From positions 28,688,535 to 28,752,534 of the forward strand of contig OY783203.1 in NCBI GenBank assembly GCA_963678705.1: a stretch of 64,000 nt of DNA, in the 5' to 3' direction. Within the stretch, counting starts at the first letter, position 1. Each line of letters opens with the position of its first letter. Positions 37,961 through 48,817 of this stretch are shown piece after piece. Made by a program: the position numbers and the translations under genes. The notes beneath the pieces are model-generated. The model was not told where the DNA came from and searched no databases. It saw nothing but the letters and a program-made list of their open reading frames with translations. This DNA comes from Panorpa germanica. Lineage: Eukaryota > Arthropoda > Insecta > Mecoptera > Panorpidae.

Positions 37961-39832
37961 TCACAAACATCCGTTTCCCCAACATCCACACCACGGTATT
38001 GCCCCCGTATGTCCAGAACCTGAAGACATTTTTCTTGATTTTTGAGATCTCATACTTAAACTAGTAGAAGATTCTCTGGAAGATGCCAAACTGTTTCTCT
38101 CTGAATGTGACGTCATTGGCTCGGGGCAACTTTCTTGTGTTGAATACATACTGCCATGGCTCCCCGGGAAATCGTGATTAGATTTGATGTAAATTTTTTT
38201 GTCCATTACTTTACCACCTTTGGTATAAACTTGATCTGGACTATGCCGAGATTTTGTAGATCTTTTGGAGTCCTTCAGTTTCGATGAATCGTGGCTGTTT
38301 CTTCTGGTCGAGTGTTTCTCTTCTGTCTTGCTATCTATACTTGCAGTCCTACTTATTTTTTTGTCTAGAATATCATTTTTTTTGTTAAAATAAATGGACA
38401 CTCGACGGGGTTTCTTCTTGGATGACGGACTCCTTGGCGTTTCCACTTTATGTTCATTTCGTTCTGAAGAGCTACTTAAGCTTTCGTTTCTATGAAGATC
38501 GCTATCAGGATTTGTGGACATCTTCCTCGTTGAATTAGGAGATTCTATCACCTCGTTCGGTTTATCGGTGTCGTCTTCTTTTGTGTCATGGTTGTCTGCT
38601 ATGTTCCCTCCAGTGCTTTTGCAGTCGTAGAGTTTCTTTCTTGTGGCCGGACTGTATGCTTGTATTGTGTTTTTGTTGTTCTGAGCCGTAATCTCACTGG
38701 TCGTGGAAGCTGCAGACATCTTCCGTCTATTGATATCCAAGATAGGAGATGTGGGAGCTATCTTTCGTTTCGAGAGAGGTGATATTGCTGAAAGGTTATC
38801 TTCAACAGGTAGATTAACCAAGGAAGCTGATGTAGAGACGGGCTTGTCAAACGATCGTAAAATGTCATGCTGGACTGGAGGATCTGCAGATTTATTGATT
38901 ACTGGGATCATTGGAAATTCTAGGCTTGTCTGAGTTTGCAGAGTTTTGAATCGAAGGGAGTCTTCAGTACTGAAATGTTCTGGAACGTTTGTATAATTTT
39001 CAAAACCTATTCCTAAATATGGTAACATAGGAGGAAGGAGGACCATAGATTCAGGAATTTGAGGTGGGGGAGACGATTCTTCGGGATTCCTTAGCACTAC
39101 ATTAATTTCTGACCTGTAATTTGGACTTTTTTGATTCTGGTTCCAGTAACTATTGTTACATGTTTGTAAATTAAGTATATCTTTAGATATTGATTCAATA
39201 TCCATTAGCAGGTCTTCCAAATTTCCTCCTGTCTGAAATGATGATGATGACTGAGAAGGGCGATGCGTCACTGCTTCAGGTAAAGGGCCGTGTCCCAAAA
39301 TATTGTTGACGAACACGTCTGGACCTGTCCTTGGGTACACTTTGTCAGTTTTATTTCGTATTTTTGAATTAATGGGCGAGAAGAAATGTTTTGGTTTTAA
39401 ACTTTGTGATTTTTCATCAATGGGTAATGTTGCATTGGAGCTATAATGGTCTGGTAGGTTTATTTCCTGTTCCTTTGTAGTTAGGATATTTGCATTAATA
39501 CTAAGCGGTATTTTCATATTTGTTGTTTGATTACCGCTGAAGTCCCATCCATTTGGGAGTACAGTTTCTCCTGTCGTCGTTGATTCACTAGTTGGATCGA
39601 AGAATTCGAATTGAGGAGGACTTATTACTTGCAGCATACCGTTAGGGCTGGGCACTGTTTCTGCATTGGTCGCTGAGTTGCCGTCACTATTTGTATTTTC
39701 TTCTGATACTATAGATAAATGGTCAAAATTTACATGTAATCCTTTTTGTTTTGTTTTCTGGGCATTTTCATCATTTTCTGCACTTTCTTGGTCTTCCCCT
39801 TCGTCTTCGGTTTCGCACATATTTTCTTCATC
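37961..39832 (-). CDS. Last exon of the coiled-coil/Cys-tail gene
   Basis: A single 1872-bp open exon starting DEENMCETEDE right after a tttcag acceptor and ending with stop at 37961-37963. It is by far the longest open frame in the window, and an uninterrupted frame of this length in such AT-rich DNA is strong evidence of coding. Confidence 0.9.
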   Translation of the reverse strand, partial: DEENMCETEDEGEDQESAENDENAQKTKQKGLHVNFDHLSIVSEENTNSDGNSATNAETVPSPNGMLQVISPPQFEFFDPTSESTTTGETVLPNGWDFSGNQTTNMKIPLSINANILTTKEQEINLPDHYSSNATLPIDEKSQSLKPKHFFSPINSKIRNKTDKVYPRTGPDVFVNNILGHGPLPEAVTHRPSQSSSSFQTGGNLEDLLMDIESISKDILNLQTCNNSYWNQNQKSPNYRSEINVVLRNPEESSPPPQIPESMVLLPPMLPYLGIGFENYTNVPEHFSTEDSLRFKTLQTQTSLEFPMIPVINKSADPPVQHDILRSFDKPVSTSASLVNLPVEDNLSAISPLSKRKIAPTSPILDINRRKMSAASTTSEITAQNNKNTIQAYSPATRKKLYDCKSTGGNIADNHDTKEDDTDKPNEVIESPNSTRKMSTNPDSDLHRNESLSSSSERNEHKVETPRSPSSKKKPRRVSIYFNKKNDILDKKISRTASIDSKTEEKHSTRRNSHDSSKLKDSKRSTKSRHSPDQVYTKGGKVMDKKIYIKSNHDFPGSHGSMYSTQESCPEPMTSHSERNSLASSRESSTSLSMRSQKSRKMSSGSGHTGAIPWCGCWGNGCL

Positions 39833-40734
39833 CTGAAAGTTACAATCTTTTTTAATAAAAGTGCTAGTGAACTGCTTTGTAACTAAGGGTAGATTTCTTA
39901 GTCTTAAGTTGTACGAAATTGGACATACTTCAATTCTGAGGAATATCTGAGTATCCGAGAAGTAAACAGTCGTAAGTGATTTAAATTCCTTGACATATAG
40001 TTTGTTTAAAAATTAAAAAAAAATAGTATTTTATAAAGTGACTTCTGTTTACTATACAGATACTAGTTCTTGTAACTGCAAAATTGTAATGTTCAGTTAG
40101 GATAAAAAATTAAGTGTAGTTACGACAGTTTACTTTTAAGACATTGATATATATGCGTCGAGTTTTACCGATTCCATGTTGCTGCTATTAGAACAAGAGT
40201 CTTCGCCGTCTTCCCCTTTGTGCCGGGTTCGTAACAGTTTATCAAGACGATCATACTCGTCTCTAAGCGACCATATTTCACGCCTTAGTTGTTCATTCTC
40301 CCGTCTTAATTTCTTTATATCTGACTGTCCTACGACAATAGTAAATGGTATTATAATTAATGTCATTAATAAATATCTCACTCTTATTTTAATTAGATTA
40401 TGCTTTCAATCAACGTCAGTTCCATATTCGCAAATGGTTACACTTTAATGTTTGAAATTTTCCAATAAGAAAAATTACTTTAAATTTTGATAATAATTAA
40501 CCGCCCAGATCGTGTGATTTAACATCGCTCACCGAATGATCCACAAACAATAGAAATATTCCAAAAAAATTTAAATAAAAAGACGATTAATAAAATGAAA
40601 GTTCTTATTGGAAAACATTTCATTTGTAACCTGGTTACATCATACCTCTTTCTACTTCAGCGTTAATATTAATGGTACGAAGTCTCAATTCTTCATTCTC
40701 ATAGATCATACCCCTTGAAGATTTCCGATCCAAT
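37961..40734 (-). CDS. Unrecognised coiled-coil, Ser/Arg-rich protein with Cys-rich C terminus (3' part, three exons)
   Basis: Minus-strand exons 40646-40734, 40169-40329 and 37961-39832 join with consistent phases (the first needs two bases from an unseen upstream exon), giving about 706 residues. The first 80 residues form a coiled coil: YENEELRLRTININAEVERG, then IKKLRRENEQLRREIWSLRD and EYDRLDKLLRTR. An acidic stretch follows (CETEDEGEDQESAENDE), then a long low-complexity part rich in Ser, Pro and Lys with several RRxS or RKxS sites (PRRVSIYF, TRRNSHD, SRKMSSGSG). The protein ends IPWCGCWGNGCL. Clustered terminal cysteines could be palmitoylated or bind metal; that is inference. No enzyme motif is visible. 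The 5' exons are not identified. Confidence 0.8.
40169..40329 (-). CDS. Penultimate exon, leucine-rich coiled coil
   Basis: Enters with two bases of a Gly codon and ends in phase 0 at aatcg|gtaaaa. It encodes QSDIKKLRRENEQLRREIWS through SSNMES. Heptad-like spacing of Leu and Ile is clear. Reading past the donor reaches a stop at once, which supports the splice. Confidence 0.8.
40646..40734 (-). CDS. Upstream coiled-coil exon
   Basis: An 89-bp exon between a tttcag acceptor and an ag|gtatga donor, encoding LDRKSSRGMIYENEELRLRT and then INAEVERG. Its phase matches the next exon and its sequence continues the coiled coil. Too short to stand alone as an open frame. Confidence 0.65.
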
Positions 40735-40821
40735 CTGAAATTAAATAAAGAATAAATAGGATCTAACAGACAGTTATTAACATATTATTTCCAATATTGT
40801 CTACATCTTTGCCGAATATAA

Positions 40822-40994
40822 GATCTTTCAACAAGAGCGGTCATTTTAAATCAATAGAAAAACGCAATATTTCCGTGGAAAGTGTTTTTTTTAATATTAA
40901 TTCTCAAGTACAAACTTGAGGCTTGTAATAAAATACAATATCTACTAAATGTGATTTTCTAATGATTTAAAATTACCGCTCTTGTTGAAACATC
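40822..40994. mobile_element. Complete MITE of the caacaagagcggtcatttta family
   Basis: The left end gatctttcaacaagagcggt and the right end ccgctcttgttgaaacatc are inverted repeats of about 30 bp around a 173-bp element. This is the best-preserved copy in the window. Others are at 10080, 46565, 54010 and 56970, and the right end is followed by another half-end at 40995-41020. Confidence 0.75.
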
Positions 40995-41096
40995 CATAAA
41001 ATGACAGCTCTTATAGAAATACACTATATTAATATATGATTATATTTAATGTAATCAAACGTTCAGCATCATCGGTCTATCACAGTATCAAACTAG

Positions 41097-41320
41097 GTAA
41101 AAAATGAGAAAGCTCATGCTTTTTGCATAACGATAAAGTTTAAGTGATAACGATAAAGCTTTTCCGACAACAATAAAATTCTCATGATAACATAAAAGCT
41201 CTATAATTTTCCCTTGGTAACTATAAAGTTTATGTAAAAGTGATAAAGCTCATTCGATAACGATAAAGCTCTCTTGATTACGATAAAGCTTATTTTATAA
41301 CGTTAAGCTTCTTCGATTGC
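41097..41320. repeat. Degenerate ~20-bp tandem array, left part
   Basis: Repeated gataacgataaagctc-like units with variable 3-5 base spacers. Continues in kind at 42116-42450. Confidence 0.6.
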
Positions 41321-41620
41321 AATCAATAATTTATTCTAAATTATCTATGTGTTTTATTTTATTTAAAATATAAAACAAATAACGGTTTAACTCTTTAAGT
41401 GATACGAGTAAGTGATTAAGTGCATTCATATGTAGCATGCTTTATTTTCAAAGTCATCCATATTCTATTAATCTCCCGTACCACCGGTAGTCATTATTTT
41501 ATTATTTTCTGACAGCTCAATCAATAATTCATTATGGTATACATTTCACCGTTGTTGGGTGGATGCACCACAACCAGGGCTGCATTCGGATGGGTGCAGA
41601 TTCAAAGTTATTACACTAAT

Positions 41621-41923
41621 TTAGTTATTCACAGTATAATGGTTCCAATATATATACTCGTATATAAAGATTTCATAATAATTGATTTTTAGGTGCATGT
41701 ATTTATAATACAACCCTGTTTCATATTCATGCTGTGTTTTTAACCTTTGTGCGAATTTATTGTGTCCGCGTGTATTGTGGTAATGCGGCGTGAAATGCCC
41801 CGGTAAATAGATGTTGCACGGATTATAACGTTGTACCATATATACTTTACATAGCTGTGTTAAATATAATGTCGCCAGCATAAAGATCGTAAAGAGAAAT
41901 AATGCTTGAATAATAAAAACCAA
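41621..41923 (-). mobile_element. Probable LINE reverse-transcriptase C-terminal fragment
   Basis: A 100-residue minus-strand frame. The translation has TIFMLATLYLTQLCKVYMVQ followed by HYHNTRGHNKFAQRL and YYKYMHLKINYYE. The pattern (hydrophobic tilLxxLyl segment, then HxyNTR, then Y...LxNxxP/E) is typical of the extreme C terminus of jockey/RTE-like LINE polyproteins. It starts abruptly and lacks the catalytic domain. A small membrane protein is the alternative reading. Confidence 0.45.
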
Positions 41924-42115
41924 TGTGCAACCAATAATTTTTATATAATTATCTGTAATTATTAATGTGCTCGTATATTATTTCATCATTAAAAAATTAG
42001 GTAATCAATAGAAGTATAAATAAATAATGCAACATATTTCGTATAGTGTTATATTTCAAGTTTTAACGAGAATTGTATGTAAATGTAATTCTGTTATTTT
42101 ATTTTTATCAATTAT

Positions 42116-42450
42116 TAACGATAAAGCTCGTAAATAACGAATATTATTTGCAAACGATGTAGCTCAATTGGTAACGATAAAGCTCACATAATAATGATAA
42201 AGCTTTCACGATAACGATATAGCTCACATAATAACGATAAAGCTCTTTTGATAACAATACAACTCACATAATAACAAGACTACTCAATTAATAACGATAA
42301 AGCTCCCATAATAATGATAAAGATCTTTCGATAACGATAAAGCTCAAAACAAGACTACTCAATAGGTAACGATAAAACTAGTTTGATAATGATATAGTTT
42401 AATTAATAACGGAACAAGTTTCTTGATAACGAAAGCTCATGTTTTTTAAC
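42116..42450. repeat. Degenerate ~20-bp tandem array, right part
   Basis: More than a dozen imperfect copies of aataacgataaagctcacat, including a variant unit aacaagactactcaat seen twice. Same family as 41097-41320. Confidence 0.65.
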
Positions 42451-42970
42451 GGATTATAAACAAAGGCTAGATTGTATTTTCAGATTCCACATGGTACATA
42501 CTAGCCCTTATTATAATATTATATTTTTCTACGTTTGACTACTGGAGAGCAGTTTGTTAATGAAAATGTACATAAAAGTAATTCTTGATAAAATAGAAGT
42601 AAAAAATCGTTCTCACCCTCCCGAAAAAACGTATATTCCCCTCTTATTTTTATTTAGCTTTTCCCTCAGAAGCTGATTTATGTTACATCTATATTATTCT
42701 TTAATCTAAGAAGAATTAATAAGAAAAAAAGCGTACCGTTGGGGTGGATTATATTGGTACAAGAAAATATATTATTTATAAGTTAAACTGAATTGTTTTT
42801 GACATGTAGATACTCGTATTTAGAGCAATAAGATAATAAATTATTTTTTGTAATATGAAAATGGTTTTTAAATTAGAATTCATTGATTGGAAATGATATG
42901 ATCAAGCAATAAGGATTTTAGCTTGTCAATGGCATCTCCTTAAGCTTAAATATAAAGTTTATTTCCCAAC

Positions 42971-43257
42971 AGGTATTCTTTGAAATGGGGGATTTATATT
43001 TACCATTTACCAGAGGCAGATTACTTGAGGAAAGTCAAAGAAATATGGAAAATACTTTTCCACGAAAAATTATCAGATGGAAAATACATGTATCAAAAAT
43101 GTTAGCGTCGTTAGTTAAAGAATGCGAGCCTGAAGTGAATTTAATCAAAGAACATGTTAGCTTAAAACTATCTCCATATTTTTTGGATGTTGTCGTTGTT
43201 TCGTTTAACTTATTATATGCTAGATCAAAGTATTTCTTTGGAAATTTATGTTGCTAA
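42971..43257 (+). CDS. Orphan open exon, unrecognised
   Basis: After a tttcccaacag acceptor the plus strand is open in phase 0 for 95 codons (VFFEMGDLYLPFTRGRLLEE ... SKYFFGNLCC), ending with TAA at 43255-43257. It contains an amphipathic, charged middle (RNMENTFPRKIIRWKIHVSK). It could be the last exon of an unseen gene, a fragment of a transposon protein, or a gene relic. I recognise no motif. It ends exactly where the 29-bp minisatellite starts, so the native end may have been replaced. Confidence 0.3.
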
Positions 43258-43640
43258 ATAAAACATCCATAAATTGACCGCTCTTGTTGAAACATCCATA
43301 AAATGACCGCTCTTGTTTAAACATCCATAAAATGATCGCTCTTGTTGAAATATCCATAAAATGACCGCTCTTGTTGAAACATCCATAAAATGACCGCTCT
43401 TGTTTAAACATCCATAAAATGATCGCTCTTGTTGAAATATCCATAAAATGACCGCTCTTGTTGAAACATCCATAAAATGACCGCTCTTGTTTAAACATCC
43501 ATAAAATGATCGGTCTTGTTGAAATATCAATAAAATGACCGCTCTTGTTGAAACATCAATAAAATGATCGCTCTTGTTGAAACATCAATAAAATAACTGC
43601 TCTTGTTAAAACATCCATAAAATTATCGTTCTTGATGAAA
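43258..43640. repeat. 29-bp minisatellite with MITE-end sequence
   Basis: About 13 tandem copies of a 29-bp unit (core aaacatccataaaatgaccg then ctcttgttg). The central copies fall into a three-unit, 87-bp higher-order pattern (endings ttgttg, ttgttt, then gatcg variants). The unit matches the terminal inverted repeat of the MITE at 40822-40994. Minus-strand open frames over it are artefacts. Confidence 0.9.
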
Positions 43641-44210
43641 TACTCGATTATACAATAGTCGTCTCTGTCCATTTTATAGTCCGTCCCTGTCATTTACCAT
43701 TGAAATGTTTTTTCTGTTTGCAAAGTAACTAACGAGATGAAGCAAGTAATTAAATGTACCAAACAAAACAACGAATTTTAAAAAGTGGAAATGAAAAGCG
43801 GAACGTGAAACGTGAAAACATAATTGAGTTTACAGAAAACTTTTATCTCAAAGCGATTTAATATGAAATGTAAATATTACAAAAATAACACAGTTAATAT
43901 GCATAATGACCCCCAATGATAAAAAAAGTTGTTAAAATTTAAAATTTATTAAGTTTTAAATATTTCAAAAGAATAGTTAAAAATAAAAATGAATATATTA
44001 TTATTTAAATGGTACACACAATTTTAAGTCGTTAATTTGAGTATTATATATATACGCCTACACGCGTTACTGATTTGCAGATCAATGGACCAACCATTGG
44101 TGGGGATAAGCTTAAATATAATCAAATGATTTGTTACATTTTTAAATTTTAAATTAAGTATTTTGCAATTTAGCCAAATTTCTATAAAAAAATATTATTA
44201 ATTTTAAATG
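43641..44210. other. Gene-free AT-rich stretch
   Basis: No coding or repeat structure recognised between the minisatellite and the SINE at 44212. Confidence 0.4.
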
Positions 44211-44211
44211 G

Positions 44212-44325
44212 ATGGTCAAGTAGCCGAGAGCATTAAGTTCGTTGCTTATAACTTCATAATCAATCCCTAATATATTGCGTTGGCTTGGTCATGGAACCAG
44301 AAGACACAGCAGTCTGGTGTCAGGA
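44212..44325 (+). mobile_element. SINE family A, head fragment
   Basis: It carries gtagccgagagcattaagtt and, downstream in inverted order, ccagaagacacagcagtctg. The second block is on the opposite strand compared with other copies, so this locus is rearranged or holds two opposed fragments. Confidence 0.4.
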
Positions 44326-44580
44326 ATAAATTATTCTCAGCCACAGTTTCGTTAATACAGGTACAGTCTGTATTCTTAGATGCTAATACCAGCTAAAATA
44401 TTATAGCTAATTAAAAAATAAGAAGATTTCTCAGGCTCTGATGACCAGCTTTATCAGTTTGTATATAATTTTAGACCCAATTCTTGGTTTTAAATATTAC
44501 AAAAATTAAACTTTCTATTTTGTGTGTCATAAACTTGGAAACAAGAATTATTAGGAGCTTTCGTTAACGTTTACAGTTAG

Positions 44581-45857
44581 ACCGGGCTTACACGGCAGTT
44601 GACTGCACGTTTTTTTGCAGTATAAATTTTATCGAATAAATAAATAGTGGCACATACATTTTATATAGAACCATTCACACGACGTTTGTACTGCAAGAAA
44701 ACGCAGCTGTAGTCAAAATCGCGAGAGTTCGGCGGCGACTTTTACTTGAAAGAGGTTATAAGAGCGGTATAAATCTATCATACGATAATTAATTTTATCT
44801 TATTCGTTTCTATATACATTATAGAAAAATAAGTGAGTCAGTTCTTTTTAGTTATATCGGCAGTTTATACCCCACAACTTGTTTTAAGGGAGGGGTTTGA
44901 CTTTCGAAAAATCCAATTTTTTTTTTTCTTATCTTATTGTTTAACATTTCAAGAATATGTCCTTAAAATTTTAAGCCGATCTAAGCGATATTCTTGAAGT
45001 TATTGTCTTATTAATCTCCTGGCCTTTAACGCTGTAACTCTAACAGCAGCGGGCATTCGGGATAGCAGTGCAGCTGTCGACGCGTTTTTCTCAAAACTAC
45101 TTTTTCAAAGTCCGTGTTCACTGCCATTTAAAAACTAAATGACCGATTCATTTCAAACTTCGTACACATTTTCTACATATAAAATACCTCCCCCCAACGT
45201 TTAGATAAAAAAAAAATTTACATTAAGGATGGTTCCCACCCACAAAATGGCGGAATTTTTCGTGGAAAATAACAGTTCACACTTTAGAAGGCCGCCAAAA
45301 AATTTTAAATGAAAAAAAAATTATCAGAGAACGTTGGGGGGAAGATTTGATTTTAATTTAACTAAATTTTAATGGTTTTTCATTTTGAGATAATTTCCGG
45401 CCGAGTTATAGTGAACACCGCAAATTGTCTTTTTTCCCAAGACCTTCGGAGGAAGCTCTGTTACCGGCTTATGCTTCAATATTGCTGCATGATAAAATTA
45501 TACAACATAGTCAAAAGTATGCTCAATAATGTACAAAAGGTTCGAATAAAATTGCTCAATCTATACTTGAGAAAAAAAATCGCAAAATCGCCCTCCCTTA
45601 AGTATGAGTCGCCGCCGAACTCTCGTAATTTGAACTATAAACACGTTTATCGAATACTCACTGGACTTGTCAAGCAAATCGAATACGGTAAAGCGAATTC
45701 GGCTTGCAGTGGCGCATAGTATTATACGAATATCTTTCACACGGCGTGACTTTTATCGAATAGTAACCGAATAAGTGTTTAGTGCAGAAGTATCATAAAA
45801 AAAACTGCAGCTATACGTTTTTACAATAAAAATTTACCGTCGTGGGAACACAGCCTT
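44581..45857. mobile_element. Large inverted-repeat element
   Basis: The arm gcgagagttcggcggcgact at about 44720 is matched by its reverse complement near 45610 (gtcgccgccgaactctcg). An inner pair (cctccccccaacgttt at about 45188; gaacgttggggggaag at about 45328) also mirrors. Outer sequences ttacacggcag and cgtcgtgggaacacag may be the true ends. There is no convincing coding frame inside. Confidence 0.55.
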
Positions 45858-46564
45858 ACCTTGATCTTACGAAAATACTAATAGAGATAGAAATAAGAAA
45901 AGACATCCTTTTAATACCCTTTACATTTAGCAGTGATTAATTTGAACGTGTTAAAAGCCATCACTGCTTGAAATAGTCAATTCTTTAAATAAGAGAAACA
46001 TAAAATCAATAAAATACATTAGGTTCTCTAAAATAATATAACAATACTAATTTAATTGACAATCTCCCATCTTCAAGTGTTGTAGATGTCAGTGTTGAGT
46101 GCGTCAAAAACAGATAGACAGACAACAGGCGAACGATGAATCCTTTATTCAGAATAAATCTTCTATCAAGTACGAATATTTCAGCTTTCAACCTTCTATC
46201 ATTCCAAGGGTTCCGGTGTTCCGGTGTTATAATGTTTCTGGTGATTGCGTTTCCGTTTCCACGATATTCTACGTCTCCTAATTAGGTCAAAGTACAGTTT
46301 ATTATATTACAGTTTTCCCCATTTAGTATTTTCCGCCATGGAGAATACTCTAGCGGAAAGATTTTCACTGACGTACTGATATGCTTATATACATATACAT
46401 AAACCAGGAGTCTAATGCTATATAATCTGCTTATTTACTTTGTTGTGTGCTTTATGCTTTGTGCTTTGTGTGTCGTTTATCATTAAGTTTTACACTGTCA
46501 AGAATTCGTCAGAATCCATAGTCTTATGTGTTAAGATTATAAAAAACTCATTTTGATTGCCAAT

Positions 46565-46675
46565 AGAATATGTTTCAAGAAAAGCGATCATTTTAAATCA
46601 ATAGAAAAATGCAAAATTTCCATGAAAAGTGGTGATATTTTTATTTTAATGTAAAGAACAAACTCTGAGGTTATA
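46565..46675. mobile_element. Truncated copy of the caacaagagcggtcatttta MITE
   Basis: From tttcaagaaaagcgatcatt through caaactctgaggtta it follows the family sequence, then breaks at a TA run. The right half is missing. Confidence 0.55.
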
Positions 46676-46714
46676 TATATATATCTTCAAAATTACAAAT
46701 GAAACACTATTGTA

Positions 46715-47140
46715 CCCCCGTCGCTTCACAAAATCAACTTTCTAGCTCAATTTTTAACCTCGGCAAAAACTGTCCCCATGCCCCCGAATAACATTTTTGA
46801 ATTTTCAACTTTTTGAAATTTGAGTGTTCTTCAAAGTTTCCTACCGGGCCCCCTAATATTCTCATCGCCCACTTTTCCAATTTTTCAATTTCTAATTTTC
46901 AAAAAAGTTTAGCATTGAACACCGTAATACATATGCCAAATTTTAACTTTCTATCTTTTATGAATTAAACTTATAGAGCAAAAAGTAAAAAATTTTTTTT
47001 AATATTTCCAAAATTACGATTTTCCAGGAAATTCAGGGGAAAATCCGAGAACGCCAAAAGTCTTAGAATTTTTTTCTCTACGAAATGGACGATTTTTAAA
47101 AAAATGCATAGAGCCGTTTTCGAGCTACCATATGAACCGC
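46715..47140. repeat. Dispersed repeat family B, partial copy
   Basis: It shares aaactgtccccatgcccccg, ctaccgggccccctaatatt and ttttcgagctaccatatgaa with copies at 15735 and 51995. Both outer parts are missing. Confidence 0.6.
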
Positions 47141-47689
47141 GTAAACATATAAACAAATAAGTAAAGAAGAAATTTCCTTTTGTTTACCTCCGGATGCAAA
47201 GCATAGAAAAACAAATTCTTGCAGTGTGACAAATTGTGCTTATGTATTCGTGCACATATTTTGATTGTACTTTGTTTGTATAAATATTATAATTTGATTA
47301 CCTATTATTGATTTGGATAAAGTTATTTTACATTTCAACATGAATTAATAACAAATGCTTTCACACTTATTTTTTTTTAGTGGAAACATGCAATTACTGA
47401 AGTCGTCTATCATTTGTAATTATTTATTACCGTTATCTAATGTTTAGAGAACTACGGACCCCGTTTCAAATTTTAAGAGAATGAACTAACCATTTGGAAA
47501 CGAAGCCTGGCACCAGCTTTTGGCACCGACTTTTTCATATCCCTGTATTTTTTATGCTCTCTAAATCCTCTTTCTATTTTATGCTTTTTTCCTCTTTATT
47601 TTCACACTTTATTACATTACAAATATCCTTGAGATTCCAAAAACATGAGTATTGTTTATACTTTTCAATTAAACTTATACAAATTTCAT

Positions 47690-47915
47690 TTGTCTATTTA
47701 AAATCAATCAATGTCCAAAGAAAACGTCAAAACACACTGAAATTATACTGGAGACTGATTACTCGACTCATTTGTTCGACATCACCTTCAAAATCGCAAT
47801 CCTTTCAGTACCGACGAAGAATTGAAACATTTTTGTTTAATAAATATATATATATTTTAATTTTTACAGTATATCGACTGTCATATCATAAAAAATATAG
47901 ATGTAATTTTGTTTA
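47690..47915 (+). repeat. Long direct repeat, copy 1
   Basis: About 220 bp from catttgtctatttaaaatca to aaatatagatgtaatt that recurs with few changes at 48818-49037. It includes caaagaaaacgtcaaaacac and ttcgacatcaccttcaaaat. The strand and origin are unknown; a retroelement 3' part is one option. Confidence 0.7.
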
Positions 47916-48817
47916 AGTATATCATTTTCTCTTCTCCAAGTTCTGCATTATTAAATATTAAATTCAAAGTTTCCTTGTCGTTGGCTAATGGCTTGCTGGC
48001 AGGTAATGCAACTCCGGGGAGTCCTTATTTTCTGGTTAAACACACGAAATATGACTTTTGTGCGGCTATGATTCGTGAAACAAAGAAATCCTACAAACCG
48101 TGAAATGTGTTATATAAATATTAGTATATTCCTTAGAATATGCTAACTGTGTACAAGTACATTGTACCCAGTACACAGGACGCAGTACCCAGTACACAGT
48201 GTGTGCGCGGTTATTCTGATCTTATCAACTCCTATCCTAAATCAACAATAGAAATAGCGAGAGGGTTGAATTGAGGGTTGGATTTAAATTCTATTTGCTT
48301 AATGAATTAAAATAGAAACAAAATTAAAATTATCAATTATAACTTTCACTTTGTTTGATTATTTGTATTAGTCTGATGAAAATTGATATTGTAGTGATTA
48401 CGACTAAACCACACTGTCAGTTTAAACCACACCGTACAGTGTTGCCTTGTATTTTATAGTAAGATACCAAAGCCTCTTGATCTACGTCAATTTAACAAGA
48501 CTGAAATTTTTGAAAATAAATAGTGTAATATGTAGTGAGTTTGCTAGCTTGAAAGTGGGGTCCTTTTTCAGGTAGCTAAATTATTTATATTTAAGTAATA
48601 AAGGCAATGTAATTTGTATAATTTAATGCAGAATGAATGTAATATCTAACGGCAAAAACGTTACTAAGAATAATAAAAGAACAAATATATATGTAGTATA
48701 ATATGACTCAGTATCGCAAATATGATGAAATAGAAATGAATACGTAAAAAAAATTAAATAATGAATTTTTGACGAGTTTTGGAACGTTCAAACAAAGCAA
48801 TAGTTTGACAAAGATCA

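Noticed and set aside
38588..38933. Plus-strand frames opposite the long exon
   Set aside because: Shadows of the 37961-39832 exon on the other strand.
43220..43530. Minus-strand repeat proteins (FYGCFNKSGHFMD-type)
   Set aside because: A 29-bp unit repeats in all three frames, so three units (87 bp) give a periodic open frame. There is no start context, splice site or unique flank.
47494..47916. 140-residue plus-strand frame
   Set aside because: Its C-terminal half is the 220-bp direct repeat, and composition is that of AT-rich chance coding. No motif seen. A retroelement remnant remains possible but is unsupported.
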